A stretch of 64,000 nucleotides of DNA from Gracilimonas sp017641085. Its GTDB lineage: Bacteria; Bacteroidota; Rhodothermia; Balneolales; Balneolaceae. Positions 54,781 through 61,530 of this stretch are shown here, one piece after another (within the stretch, counting starts at the first letter, position 1; every line of letters starts with the position of its first letter). The notes beneath the pieces were generated by a model. That model saw nothing but the letters and a program-made list of their open reading frames with translations. It made no database searches and had not been told where the DNA came from. A program made the translations under genes and the position numbers. The DNA is taken from NCBI RefSeq assembly GCF_046115515.1, contig NZ_CP175953.1. One strand, 5' to 3'.

Positions 54781-54897
54781 GCATAACGACCCGGCGTTTA
54801 AACGGCGCGGGGATTATGATTTAGTTGAAGTAGCAAAATTAATTCCTGGCAATCAAGTTCCATCGCACCCCGTCCGATTTAAAACACATTGTTAGCC
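54781..54897 (-). repeat. attC of cassette 9
   Basis: Cores GCATAAC and GTTAGCC. It is an array-type site with a shortened central spacer (the segment with CCTGTCCCGATTATTCGGGG is absent). The arms GGCGTTTAAACGGCG and CCGATTTAAAACAC can pair. Confidence 0.9.
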
Positions 54898-54904
54898 GTA
54901 TTTT

Positions 54905-55273
54905 CTATCTTTTTAAAGCATTCTCTTTTAGGTGCTTGGCAAGATCTTCTTTGGAAATATTTTTTGACAAAAAATCCAGAATCAAGTCAGCAAGTTCCAG
55001 ATCATAAGATTCTTCAACTTCATATCCACTGATGTACAAAAAAGTCAGGGCAGAGGCCAATGCTGTTCGTTTATTTCCATCTACAAATGGATGTCGAATA
55101 GTTAAACAAATAATATAGCTGGCCGCCATATCAAATAGATCGTTCAAATATTCACTATCAAAACTTGCTTTGGGAGCATCTGTGCAAGCCTGTATATTTT
55201 GTTCTCCCCGAACACCCGAAGCACCACCTGCTTTTTGAATCTCTTGCTCATGGATGAATAAAATGTCTTCCAC
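54905..55273 (-). CDS. doc: Doc-type toxin (cassette 9)
   Basis: A 122-residue death-on-curing protein, a Fic-fold kinase of EF-Tu. The diagnostic motif HPFVDGNKRTA is at residues 61-71 (lysine in place of the Fic glycine), preceded by the helix AASYIICLTIR. IHEQEIQKAGGASGVR is the conserved N-terminus. It is paired with an AbrB-type rather than a Phd antitoxin, 23 bp upstream. Confidence 0.93.
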   Translation of the reverse strand: MEDILFIHEQEIQKAGGASGVRGEQNIQACTDAPKASFDSEYLNDLFDMAASYIICLTIRHPFVDGNKRTALASALTFLYISGYEVEESYDLELADLILDFLSKNISKEDLAKHLKENALKR

Positions 55274-55296
55274 GGTTAAAAAGGAAGGCTCGTTCT

Positions 55297-55503
55297 TTAT
55301 TCACCCAATTTATCCAAGGATTTACGATGCTTTTTGCTGACTTCTTGATAAGCAGATTTTGCAGTGACTTTTTTAATCAAAAGTCCTTCATCTTGCGGGA
55401 TGATTTCGACTTGGTCGTCATCTTCTACTTTCAAAAGCTTAAGCAGGGCTTTTTCGAGCAGGACACCACGACTGTTGCCAATTTTTTGAAGTTTCTTAAT
55501 CAT
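55297..55503 (-). CDS. AbrB/MazE-type antitoxin (cassette 9)
   Basis: A 68-residue swapped-hairpin DNA-binding antitoxin: MIKKLQKIGNSRGVLLEKALLKLL is the classic AbrB start, followed by VEIIPQDEGLLIKK and a basic tail. Such proteins are known partners of Doc toxins. A perfect palindrome lies 29 bp upstream. Confidence 0.9.
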   Translation of the reverse strand: MIKKLQKIGNSRGVLLEKALLKLLKVEDDDQVEIIPQDEGLLIKKVTAKSAYQEVSKKHRKSLDKLGE

Positions 55504-55531
55504 AATACTACCACTTTATGTTCTTACGAAG

Positions 55532-55546
55532 TTATTAACTTAATAA
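55532..55546. promoter_or_regulatory. Candidate operator for AbrB-Doc module
   Basis: Perfect palindrome TTATTAA-C-TTAATAA upstream of the AbrB-type antitoxin gene, well placed for autorepression. Confidence 0.45.
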
Positions 55547-55593
55547 TACATAATAAAATTCAAAAAAGTATATCGGAAGAGAAGATTTAATAC

Positions 55594-55681
55594 GGCTAAC
55601 GGTTTGGCGGCTAAGCGGCGAGGCAACCAATTTTCCAATGCCCCGTAACGCAAACTCGTCCGCTTAAGCCGCATGTTAACC
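55594..55681 (-). repeat. attC of cassette 8
   Basis: Cores GGCTAAC and GTTAACC. A short attC (88 bp) of a different sequence class: arms GCGGCTAAGCGG and CCGCTTAAGCCGC, with an AT-rich centre unlike the array-type spacer. Confidence 0.9.
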
Positions 55682-55692
55682 ACCGAGGATAA

Positions 55693-55986
55693 CTAAAGTA
55701 TAGAAGAAGAGAAATTTTGCCGAAAATGGCGTATTGTCAAGATTTCAATTATATCAGGATTTATTTCATAAATGACTCCATAGTTTTTATGAACAACTAA
55801 CTCCCGGATTTTGTCATCTTTTAATTCTGGCAAAACTCTTCCTGATTCTGGATTTTCTTTTAATTTTTCAACTTTTGCTTCGAACTGATCGATAAGAGAT
55901 AAAGCCGCTTCTGGATTATCCTCAGCAATGTACTCGAGAATTTCATTAATTTTGGTTTTGGCGGTTGGCGACCATATAATTTTCAT
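55693..55986 (-). CDS. RelE/ParE family toxin (cassette 8)
   Basis: A 97-residue toxin: WSPTAKTKINEILEYIAEDNPEAAL, NPESGRVLPELKDDKIRELVVHKNYGVIYEI and IEILTIRHFRQNF, typical of ParE-type plasmid stabilisation proteins. It overlaps its Phd-like antitoxin by 4 bp. Confidence 0.9.
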   Translation of the reverse strand: MKIIWSPTAKTKINEILEYIAEDNPEAALSLIDQFEAKVEKLKENPESGRVLPELKDDKIRELVVHKNYGVIYEINPDIIEILTIRHFRQNFSSSIL

Positions 55987-56264
55987 GAGGTGTATTTGGC
56001 TCTCAGTTCACTAAAAAAATCTTTCTGGCTAATACCTTCGCCATTTTCTAATTCCTTTCGGGCAGTGGATACTTCTTCCAATAATTGAATCTTATCGAGT
56101 AGTTTTTGATAATCTTCTACATCAATTAATACTGCAGAACTTTTACCATGTTGGGTAAGAACTAGTGGCCGTCGTTTTGATTTAACACGCTCTATGTAAG
56201 AGGCTGCATTAGCTCGAAAATCTGAGAGTGATCGAATGTCTTGGTCAAGTTGAATTTGCGACAT
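55983..56264 (-). CDS. Phd/YefM family antitoxin (cassette 8)
   Basis: A 93-residue antitoxin: DIRSLSDFRANAASYIERV, RPLVLTQHGKSSAVLIDVEDYQKLLDKIQLLEEV. It is a typical Phd/YefM fold with a C-terminal toxin-binding helix. An inverted repeat TTACGT...ACGTAA lies just upstream. Confidence 0.92.
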   Translation of the reverse strand: MSQIQLDQDIRSLSDFRANAASYIERVKSKRRPLVLTQHGKSSAVLIDVEDYQKLLDKIQLLEEVSTARKELENGEGISQKDFFSELRAKYTS

Positions 56265-56281
56265 GATTCAATTGTGTTAAT

Positions 56282-56305
56282 TTACGTTCTATTAAATGTA
56301 CGTAA
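56282..56305. promoter_or_regulatory. Candidate operator of cassette 8 module
   Basis: Inverted repeat TTACGT (56282-56287) / ACGTAA (56300-56305), 18 bp before the Phd-like gene. Confidence 0.4.
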
Positions 56306-56346
56306 TTTAGCACAAAATAGTCTGGAATTTCTCTCTAAGATTAGGT

Positions 56347-56478
56347 GGTTAACGGTCTGCGGTTTAACCGGCTTGGCCTTATTGAATGGTAATGTAATTA
56401 AAACTCGGAATTTCTTTAAGCCAAAAAATATTGAACCAGCAAACAGCGGCCAAGTCCGCGTTGAAACCGTTGTTATAG
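56347..56478 (-). repeat. attC of cassette 7
   Basis: Cores GGTTAAC and GTTATAG. Arms TCTGCGGTTTAACCGGCTTGGCC and CAAGTCCGCGTTGAAACCG flank a unique AT-rich centre. Different class from the array-type sites. Confidence 0.87.
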
Positions 56479-56484
56479 CCCGAT

Positions 56485-56886
56485 TTACTCTTTTAGTAAT
56501 TCCCAAAACCCTCGCGGCGAAATAATCTTTAGTTGTGGTACATTGTTTGCTATGACCAATAAATCCTTATCTCCGGTTACTAATATGTCGGCTTTTGCCC
56601 TCAATGCTGACTCCAACACCCATCGATCATCTTCATCTCTTACTTTTACATCAGAAGGTTTATCAGGAATCGGCTCTATTTGATATTTTCGAAGAAATAA
56701 AAGTGTTTTGGAAACTTTGTTCTGTGGAACATTGAGTTTCTTAGTTAGTACCCGTTCCAATTCAGTTAAAACAATTTCCCCAGTTATTAACTGATGATCT
56801 GCAAGAATAACTTCAAGAAGGTCTGCACATAATCCCCTTGCGGTGAAAGCACTTACTAATACGTTGGTGTCAGTAAAAATTTTCAC
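56485..56886 (-). CDS. PIN-domain RNase toxin (cassette 7)
   Basis: A 133-residue PIN toxin of the TIGR00305-like type. Acidic active-site residues are in FTDTNVLVSAF (Asp6), LTELERV (Glu42), RDEDDRWVLESA (Asp86/87) and VTGDKDLL (Asp106). It ends IISPRGFWELL, a usual C-terminus for this group. It overlaps the RHH antitoxin by 4 bp. Confidence 0.92.
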   Translation of the reverse strand: MKIFTDTNVLVSAFTARGLCADLLEVILADHQLITGEIVLTELERVLTKKLNVPQNKVSKTLLFLRKYQIEPIPDKPSDVKVRDEDDRWVLESALRAKADILVTGDKDLLVIANNVPQLKIISPRGFWELLKE

Positions 56887-57101
56887 GAAACTTCACGAAA
56901 AACATCTTCATCGGTAAGCCACCCTTGGGCTTCTCCATAGGGTAAAAGTTGTTTACGCAATTCCTGAAAAGTCTCAATGGATAATTGCCGTTTTAAAGCT
57001 TGTCGGACTAATTCACTTTTTGAACGACCGGACTTTTTCGATGATTCTTCAAGAAGTTGATCTAGTTCTTTGTCAATTCGAATAGTGAGAGTTGTATCCA
57101 T
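56883..57101 (-). CDS. Ribbon-helix-helix antitoxin (cassette 7)
   Basis: A 72-residue CopG/RHH protein: TLTIRIDKELDQLLEESSKK, then GRSKSELVRQALKRQL, the classic ribbon and two helices. The C-terminal part (YGEAQGWLTDEDVFREVS) should bind the PIN toxin. A TTACAATGTAA palindrome lies upstream. Confidence 0.92.
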   Translation of the reverse strand: MDTTLTIRIDKELDQLLEESSKKSGRSKSELVRQALKRQLSIETFQELRKQLLPYGEAQGWLTDEDVFREVS

Positions 57102-57125
57102 GAAAGTAGAATTACGTTTACTGTT

Positions 57126-57136
57126 TTACAATGTAA
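57126..57136. promoter_or_regulatory. Candidate RHH operator
   Basis: TTACA-A-TGTAA palindrome 25 bp before the RHH antitoxin start; fits a CopG-type operator. Confidence 0.4.
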
Positions 57137-57177
57137 CACAACTTTAACGAGAGAACAACTGAATTATTAAGAAAGGG

Positions 57178-57324
57178 CTATAACGACCCAGCGTTTAAAC
57201 GGCGCGGGGATTATGATTTCTATTGAAGTAGCAAAATTAATTTCTGGCAAACAAGTTTCCATCGCACCCCGCCTGCCTGCCGGCTGAGGCAGGTCCGCGT
57301 CCGCTTTAAAACGCCTTGTTATAA
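57178..57324 (-). repeat. attC of cassette 6
   Basis: Cores CTATAAC and GTTATAA. Array-type left half (GGCGCGGGGATTATGATTTC), but the right half contains an extra palindrome CCTGCC...GGCAGG (57272-57293) found in no other site here, followed by CCGCTTTAAAACGCC. Confidence 0.88.
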
Positions 57325-57358
57325 TGCGCTTTACTTCGTTTCGGCTTATCTTTTAGAC

Positions 57359-57943
57359 ATGAAATATCAAACGCCAAAATCAGAAGATGAAATCCTGCCC
57401 AACAAACTTGGACTAACCGATCCTGATAAGATCGCAGAAGAAGAGTATCGGGGATTTCTTAGAGCTGAAATTAAATTTGAATCCGAATTAGATAAAGTGG
57501 ATTCCTTCGAATGGAATTTGATCTCGGAAATTCACAAGACTGCTCTACATCATTTATACGAATTTGCAGGAGAACTCAGACAAGTGAATATGTCCAAAGG
57601 TGGATTTACTTTTCCAACGGCTAAATTTCTGCCAGACATTATTCAGGAATTTGAAACTGAGTTTCTTGGTGATCTTCCAAAGCATGTAGAAGGATATGAA
57701 GAGCTCATACAATATGTTGCCCCAATACACGCAGAATTACTATTTATTCATCCATTCAGAGAGGGGAATGGACGTACAGCTCGACTCTTCGTAGATTTAA
57801 TTGCGGCAAAGTTTGATTTCGAAAAATTCAGCTTCGGAAAGATTACAGAGAAGAAGATGTCGGAATACATAAAAGCTGTGCAATCGGCAGCAGAAAAGAA
57901 TTACCAGCCGATGATCGAGCTTTTCAGGATGTTGGAGAAGTAA
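57359..57943 (+). CDS. fic: Fic AMP-transferase toxin (cassette 6, reversed)
   Basis: A 194-residue Fic protein that should AMPylate target proteins using ATP. The active-site motif HPFREGNGRTAR is complete at residues 131-142, and the target-docking flap GGFTFPTAKF is at 81-90. It has no extra N- or C-terminal inhibitory helix, as in class I Fic proteins that need a separate antitoxin. It is the only clear cassette gene on the + strand and runs tail-to-tail, with a 20-bp overlap, into a small antitoxin-like gene. Confidence 0.92.
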   Translation: MKYQTPKSEDEILPNKLGLTDPDKIAEEEYRGFLRAEIKFESELDKVDSFEWNLISEIHKTALHHLYEFAGELRQVNMSKGGFTFPTAKFLPDIIQEFETEFLGDLPKHVEGYEELIQYVAPIHAELLFIHPFREGNGRTARLFVDLIAAKFDFEKFSFGKITEKKMSEYIKAVQSAAEKNYQPMIELFRMLEK

Positions 57944-58088
57944 CCTTTTGCTGAAATTCCTGAACAACTTCTCGGCGGATTTGCTCAGCTTTCTTTTTGG
58001 ATATATTAATCCCTTCAATACGAAAAGATGCCCGCTGTGATTTCATAGCTCCACGGGAAATAGACTCGATATTTTTCTTTGATTTCAT
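57924..58088 (-). CDS. FicA/VbhA-like antitoxin (cassette 6)
   Basis: A short gene for 54 residues (starts MKSKKNIESISRGAMKSQRA, ends TSPTS). It contains SFRIEGINIS, which fits the Fic-inhibitory motif [S/T]xxxE[G/N] with Ser21, Glu25 and Gly26. In known class I Fic systems such a small protein blocks ATP positioning through the glutamate. The gene lies on the - strand, in the array direction, overlapping the fic 3' end, instead of upstream in one operon as in known VbhA-VbhT or FicA-FicT pairs. The family assignment rests on the motif and position. Confidence 0.7.
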   Translation of the reverse strand: MKSKKNIESISRGAMKSQRASFRIEGINISKKKAEQIRREVVQEFQQKVTSPTS

Positions 58089-58135
58089 GCCTCTAATATA
58101 CCAAAAAGTGAATAAAAGTTCTTAACTGGCAAGCA

Positions 58136-58229
58136 TTATAACGGGTTGGCGTTTAAGCGGCGGCAGAATTTAGAACTAAAATTATAACCAGGACGGCAAC
58201 GCCGTCCGACTTGAAACGCATTGTTATAC
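58136..58229 (-). repeat. attC of cassette 5
   Basis: Cores TTATAAC and GTTATAC. A short 94-bp site with arms GGCGTTTAAGCGG and CCGACTTGAAACGC and a GC-rich mini-hairpin GGACGGCAACGCCGTCC on the right. Confidence 0.9.
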
Positions 58230-58237
58230 CCACGGTT

Positions 58238-58528
58238 TTAGGTTCGAGATTCCCAGTACCCTGGCTTTCGCCTTAAATTCATGACGGCAAATATGGTAAT
58301 AAGCTCATCTTCCACAGAGTAGATGATTCCATACGGAAAGCGTGAAACTAAAAATCTTCGTTCTGTTTTAGTGATTTTAGTTCCGGATGAAGGTTGTTTT
58401 TCAATGACATCTAAAACTTTTTCTACTTCATCAATAAAATCATCCCCAAGGCCAACAACCTGTTCCTCGTAGTATTCCGAAGTTTCAAAGAATTCTTTTC
58501 TGGCTTCTGAATGAAATTTAATAGTCAC
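58238..58528 (-). CDS. RelE/ParE family toxin (cassette 5)
   Basis: A 96-residue toxin: FHSEARKEFFETSEYYEEQVVGLG, ERRFLVSRFPYGIIYSV and MNLRRKPGYWESR. It is a paralogue of the cassette 13 toxin, same length and C-terminus. It starts with GTG and overlaps the antitoxin by 4 bp (GTGA). Confidence 0.9.
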   Translation of the reverse strand: MTIKFHSEARKEFFETSEYYEEQVVGLGDDFIDEVEKVLDVIEKQPSSGTKITKTERRFLVSRFPYGIIYSVEDELITIFAVMNLRRKPGYWESRT

Positions 58529-58758
58529 TTTTGAATACGTTTTCTCGCTTCTTTTAAAACTTCAGTAGCTGAGTGAAGAGAGGCATCTCCTGATTTAAGC
58601 GATTCCTTTCTCTTTTGAACTTCATCAATCCAAGCCTGTTCTATTTCAGGATCAATTTTACCATGAATACTTTGTAATAATTTATCAGCCAGGCGGGCTT
58701 TATTCTTCCGGTCAAGATTTAAGGCAGAATTTTCAATCTCTTTGAAATCGGTAATCAT
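58525..58758 (-). CDS. Addiction-module antitoxin (cassette 5)
   Basis: A 77-residue antitoxin, paralogous to that of cassette 13: MITDFKEIENSALNLDRKNK, LADKLLQSIHGKIDPEIEQ, then AWIDEVQKRKESLKSGD. Same gene order and overlap as its paralogue. Confidence 0.88.
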   Translation of the reverse strand: MITDFKEIENSALNLDRKNKARLADKLLQSIHGKIDPEIEQAWIDEVQKRKESLKSGDASLHSATEVLKEARKRIQK

Positions 58759-58831
58759 AATAAATGAGTTAGTTTACCTGAATGTAATTATTACTTAAGA
58801 GAACTGGAAGTGAGAACCATTATTGTAGTGG

Positions 58832-58952
58832 GCATAACGGTTTGGCAAATAAGCGGCGCGGAGATTAGGATTTAGTAAAAGCCCAGAAAATAATTTCGTG
58901 GAAAAATGATAGCCAAGCCGCGTCCGCGTCCGCTTAATTTGCTTTGTTATAC
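58832..58952 (-). repeat. attC of cassette 4
   Basis: Cores GCATAAC and GTTATAC; arms TTTGGCAAATAAGCGGCGCGG and CCGCGTCCGCTTAATTTGC can pair with one extra base, as usual for attC. Confidence 0.9.
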
Positions 58953-59627
58953 CTACGGTTTAGTTTGAGGTAGTACAAAACTAAGTGATAAACCAAAAGT
59001 AGTAACATCTTCTTGAATACCTAATGATGGAGTTACTACAAATGAATTACTTGGTGATGTTTCAAAAATCAAAGATACTCCCAAGTTAAAAACAGTTGAA
59101 TTATCACTTTCGGATGTAGAGCCTGATGAGTCCTCGATCTTAGTTTCACCTGTAATGTAATTGACTCCTGCTTTAGGTTGAATTTTCATTGCATCAGAAG
59201 CATCAATATCAGTAAATAAAGAGGCCCCAATTGTGAAATAGTCACCCGACATATCAATATCATTGTCATTTAATACGTCATTTGAGTATAGTTGCTTCTG
59301 ATAAGATCCGCTTATACCAAAAGAAACAGGAAAAGAATCATCTTGCTTAACAGGTAAATAGGAAACATAAGGAGAAATGACTGTAGCATTTAAATCCTCC
59401 CCAAAAAGTTGTTGATCAAATCCGAAACGGCTTAATGAAAGTCCCATATCGAATACTCCAGAAAATGAATAACCAACTTCTCCGGAAAAACCAGATACGT
59501 CCTCATTTGTGGAAAATCCACCGTTTATTCCAAATCCATTTTGTCCTTTCTCCAAGTAGGAACTTTGTGCAAATGATAATGTACTTACGGCCCCGAAAAT
59601 TAAAAGTGTGAGAATTATTTTCTTCAT
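58953..59627 (-). CDS. Outer-membrane beta-barrel protein (cassette 4)
   Basis: A 224-residue protein with a signal peptide (MKKIILTLLIFGAVSTLSFAQ) and alternating strands (GFGINGGFSTNEDVSGFSGE, VGYSFSGVFDMGLSLSRFGF) ending in FGLSLSFVLPQTKP, as in small eight-to-ten-strand barrels. Its stop codon abuts the attC core exactly, so the gene fills the cassette. It is the only gene of cassette 4. No specific family recognised. Confidence 0.8.
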   Translation of the reverse strand: MKKIILTLLIFGAVSTLSFAQSSYLEKGQNGFGINGGFSTNEDVSGFSGEVGYSFSGVFDMGLSLSRFGFDQQLFGEDLNATVISPYVSYLPVKQDDSFPVSFGISGSYQKQLYSNDVLNDNDIDMSGDYFTIGASLFTDIDASDAMKIQPKAGVNYITGETKIEDSSGSTSESDNSTVFNLGVSLIFETSPSNSFVVTPSLGIQEDVTTFGLSLSFVLPQTKP

Positions 59628-59654
59628 GATTTATTTTTTAGTTGTGGTTAGTAG

Positions 59655-59781
59655 GTATAACGACCTGCCGCATAACCGGCGCAGGGATTATGATTTTTAA
59701 AAGGCTACTCATTTGAACAACCATTGGCAAGAAATTTAACCAAAGCCACGTCTGCGTCCGCCGTTAATGCGGTTGTTATAG
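59655..59781 (-). repeat. attC of cassette 3
   Basis: Cores GTATAAC and GTTATAG; arms TGCCGCATAACCGGCGC and GCGTCCGCCGTTAATGCGG. Confidence 0.9.
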
Positions 59782-59797
59782 GTTTTTTAAGGTTTAG

Positions 59798-60100
59798 CTA
59801 AGATGTAATTTTTGAAATCCTGTATTCAGAACTCCCAACTACATCAATTCTGACCTGATCGTTTGCTGACAAATCAAGTTCATCCATTCCAGTTTGTCCA
59901 ATATGCAAAAGATGTGATCTGTTTTCTCGATAAGTAAAACGAACGGTTCTCCAAGATTGGTCAATAAATACCGAAACGTCTTGACTTGAATCAGGGAAAA
60001 ATTGCTTAAAGTCTACTGTGATTCTTAAATATCCCTTTTCAATATCGTTTGAGGTGATTCTATTCTTTTTTGCTGGTAAAACAAATGATGGATTTGTCAT
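59798..60100 (-). CDS. Unknown 100-residue protein (cassette 3)
   Basis: A soluble 100-residue protein (ITSNDIEKGYLRITVDFKQF, FPDSSQDVSVFIDQSWRTV) predicted mostly beta. It overlaps the upstream lipoprotein by 4 bp. I do not recognise a family with confidence; the DIxxGYLRI...FP pattern is faintly like small DNA-binding beta domains attached to some restriction enzymes. Confidence 0.68.
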   Translation of the reverse strand: MTNPSFVLPAKKNRITSNDIEKGYLRITVDFKQFFPDSSQDVSVFIDQSWRTVRFTYRENRSHLLHIGQTGMDELDLSANDQVRIDVVGSSEYRISKITS

Positions 60101-60642
60101 TCCGATTCTTTTATGAATTTTGCCATGTTTTTAAAGACTATCAATTCTTTAGGTGTTAAAGTCATTTCATCACCACCCAGTCTAAGTTCGACATTTTCTG
60201 CTTCACTGAAGTCTAAAAATTTTTCTAAATCCATCATTAAAAGCAACGTCTCATACACACCGCCTGAGCCGACTAAACTAACTCTTTCTAACTCTTCAAA
60301 ATCATACCTTTTTCCATCTATAATCATATCTAAATTACTGTTGTATAGATATTTCCAGTTTTTTGATTGGCTTGAAAATGAAAAGATAACATGTTTGGGA
60401 ATACAAGGTTTCTCACTGTTACAACGGTAGTATGACTTCAAATCAACTCGGTGATTTGTTATATCAAATAGAAAATCAAAAAATCCAGGTCTTAAAAGTC
60501 TTACTTCCGGTGTTTCATATTTAGTTTCATTTTCGAAGCGATCATATTCTGAATGAACTTCAGTGGAGTTACCTATTACACCCGTTGATGCACAACTAAC
60601 AAGAAAGAAGCAGACTAAGATGAGTAAGAGTATTTTTTCCAT
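60097..60642 (-). CDS. Lipoprotein of unknown function (cassette 3)
   Basis: A 181-residue lipoprotein: signal MEKILLLILVCFFLVSC with lipobox LVSC, then STGVIGNSTEVHSEYDRFEN. The remainder contains FDITNHRVDLKSYYRCNSEKP and C-terminal GGDEMTLTPKELIVFKNMAKFI. No family recognised. Translationally coupled to the 100-residue gene. Confidence 0.75.
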   Translation of the reverse strand: MEKILLLILVCFFLVSCASTGVIGNSTEVHSEYDRFENETKYETPEVRLLRPGFFDFLFDITNHRVDLKSYYRCNSEKPCIPKHVIFSFSSQSKNWKYLYNSNLDMIIDGKRYDFEELERVSLVGSGGVYETLLLMMDLEKFLDFSEAENVELRLGGDEMTLTPKELIVFKNMAKFIKESE

Positions 60643-60678
60643 TTTCCGAATTACAGTTTATTTGATTGAAGTAAAAAC

Positions 60679-60800
60679 CTATAACGACCCGGCAAATAAG
60701 CGGCGCGGGAATTAGTAATTAGTAAAAGTCCATAAAGTGAACTTACAGGAAAACTGGATGCCAAGTTCCGTCCGCGTCCGCTTAATTTGCATTGTTAGGT
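60679..60800 (-). repeat. attC of cassette 2
   Basis: Cores CTATAAC and GTTAGGT; arms GGCAAATAAGCGGCGCGG and CCGCGTCCGCTTAATTTGC. The TAA stop of the neighbouring gene overlaps the right core. Confidence 0.9.
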
Positions 60801-61508
60801 GTACATTAACTCTTTGTTTGAGGATAAATACACATCGTAACTTGAATAAACTTCTGCATTTTTATTTGTGTATAGTAACTCTCGGTCTACAAAAATTTTA
60901 AAAGAATTCCTTGAGAAAAAGCTACTTGGCTTAAAACTCACCTTTCCCTGACATTGGAACTCAGGATCAAATGAATTTAGAGAATGTTTGTTGTGAGTTA
61001 TCGAAATTTTACCATAAACGATAGCAATAATAAAGTCTTTGCACTCAATTGCTAAATAATCGAAACAACCCCATACACGTTCAATAGCGGAGAAATCGAC
61101 ATTAACGTTTAATGATTTATCCTTCAATCTTATTCCAGATTTATCAAAAAGCGACGACTTAAATTTAAATGGGTAAGAATAGTATTTTTTGTTTAAATCA
61201 AATTCGGACCTATACTTTTTATTATATCCAACAATTTTCGGGTTTTTGCTGTTTTTATAGCGTGTATAAAAAAGTAACTCAGAAACAGCATACTTTTTCT
61301 GACGATCTTTAAAGTCAAAAAGTAATGGACGGTGAAGATTTTCATTCCTTTTTAGGAGATGAGACTTAACCTTTTTAATATCATTCTTTTGAAATTTCTC
61401 GAATCCATCGGAATCAAAATAGTAGATAAACTTTCTCAGTAAATCTAATTCATGCAATTCTGAATGAGTTATGAAGAATGCTTTACCATCGATTTCAAAG
61501 ATTGGCAT
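60795..61508 (-). CDS. Unknown 237-residue protein (cassette 2)
   Basis: A Lys-, Phe- and Tyr-rich soluble protein beginning MPIFEIDGKAFFITHSELHE and ending SSNKELMYT. No signal peptide or known motif is recognised. Its AT-rich codon use differs from the chromosomal genes and fits a captured cassette. The stop codon lies within the attC core. Confidence 0.65.
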   Translation of the reverse strand: MPIFEIDGKAFFITHSELHELDLLRKFIYYFDSDGFEKFQKNDIKKVKSHLLKRNENLHRPLLFDFKDRQKKYAVSELLFYTRYKNSKNPKIVGYNKKYRSEFDLNKKYYSYPFKFKSSLFDKSGIRLKDKSLNVNVDFSAIERVWGCFDYLAIECKDFIIAIVYGKISITHNKHSLNSFDPEFQCQGKVSFKPSSFFSRNSFKIFVDRELLYTNKNAEVYSSYDVYLSSNKELMYT

Positions 61509-61530
61509 GTCTATTAAATTTACAAATCAA

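Noticed and set aside
56241..56525. Frames on both strands over the attC of cassette 7
   Set aside because: They lie across the recombination site and between two well-supported TA pairs; no ribosome site or motif.
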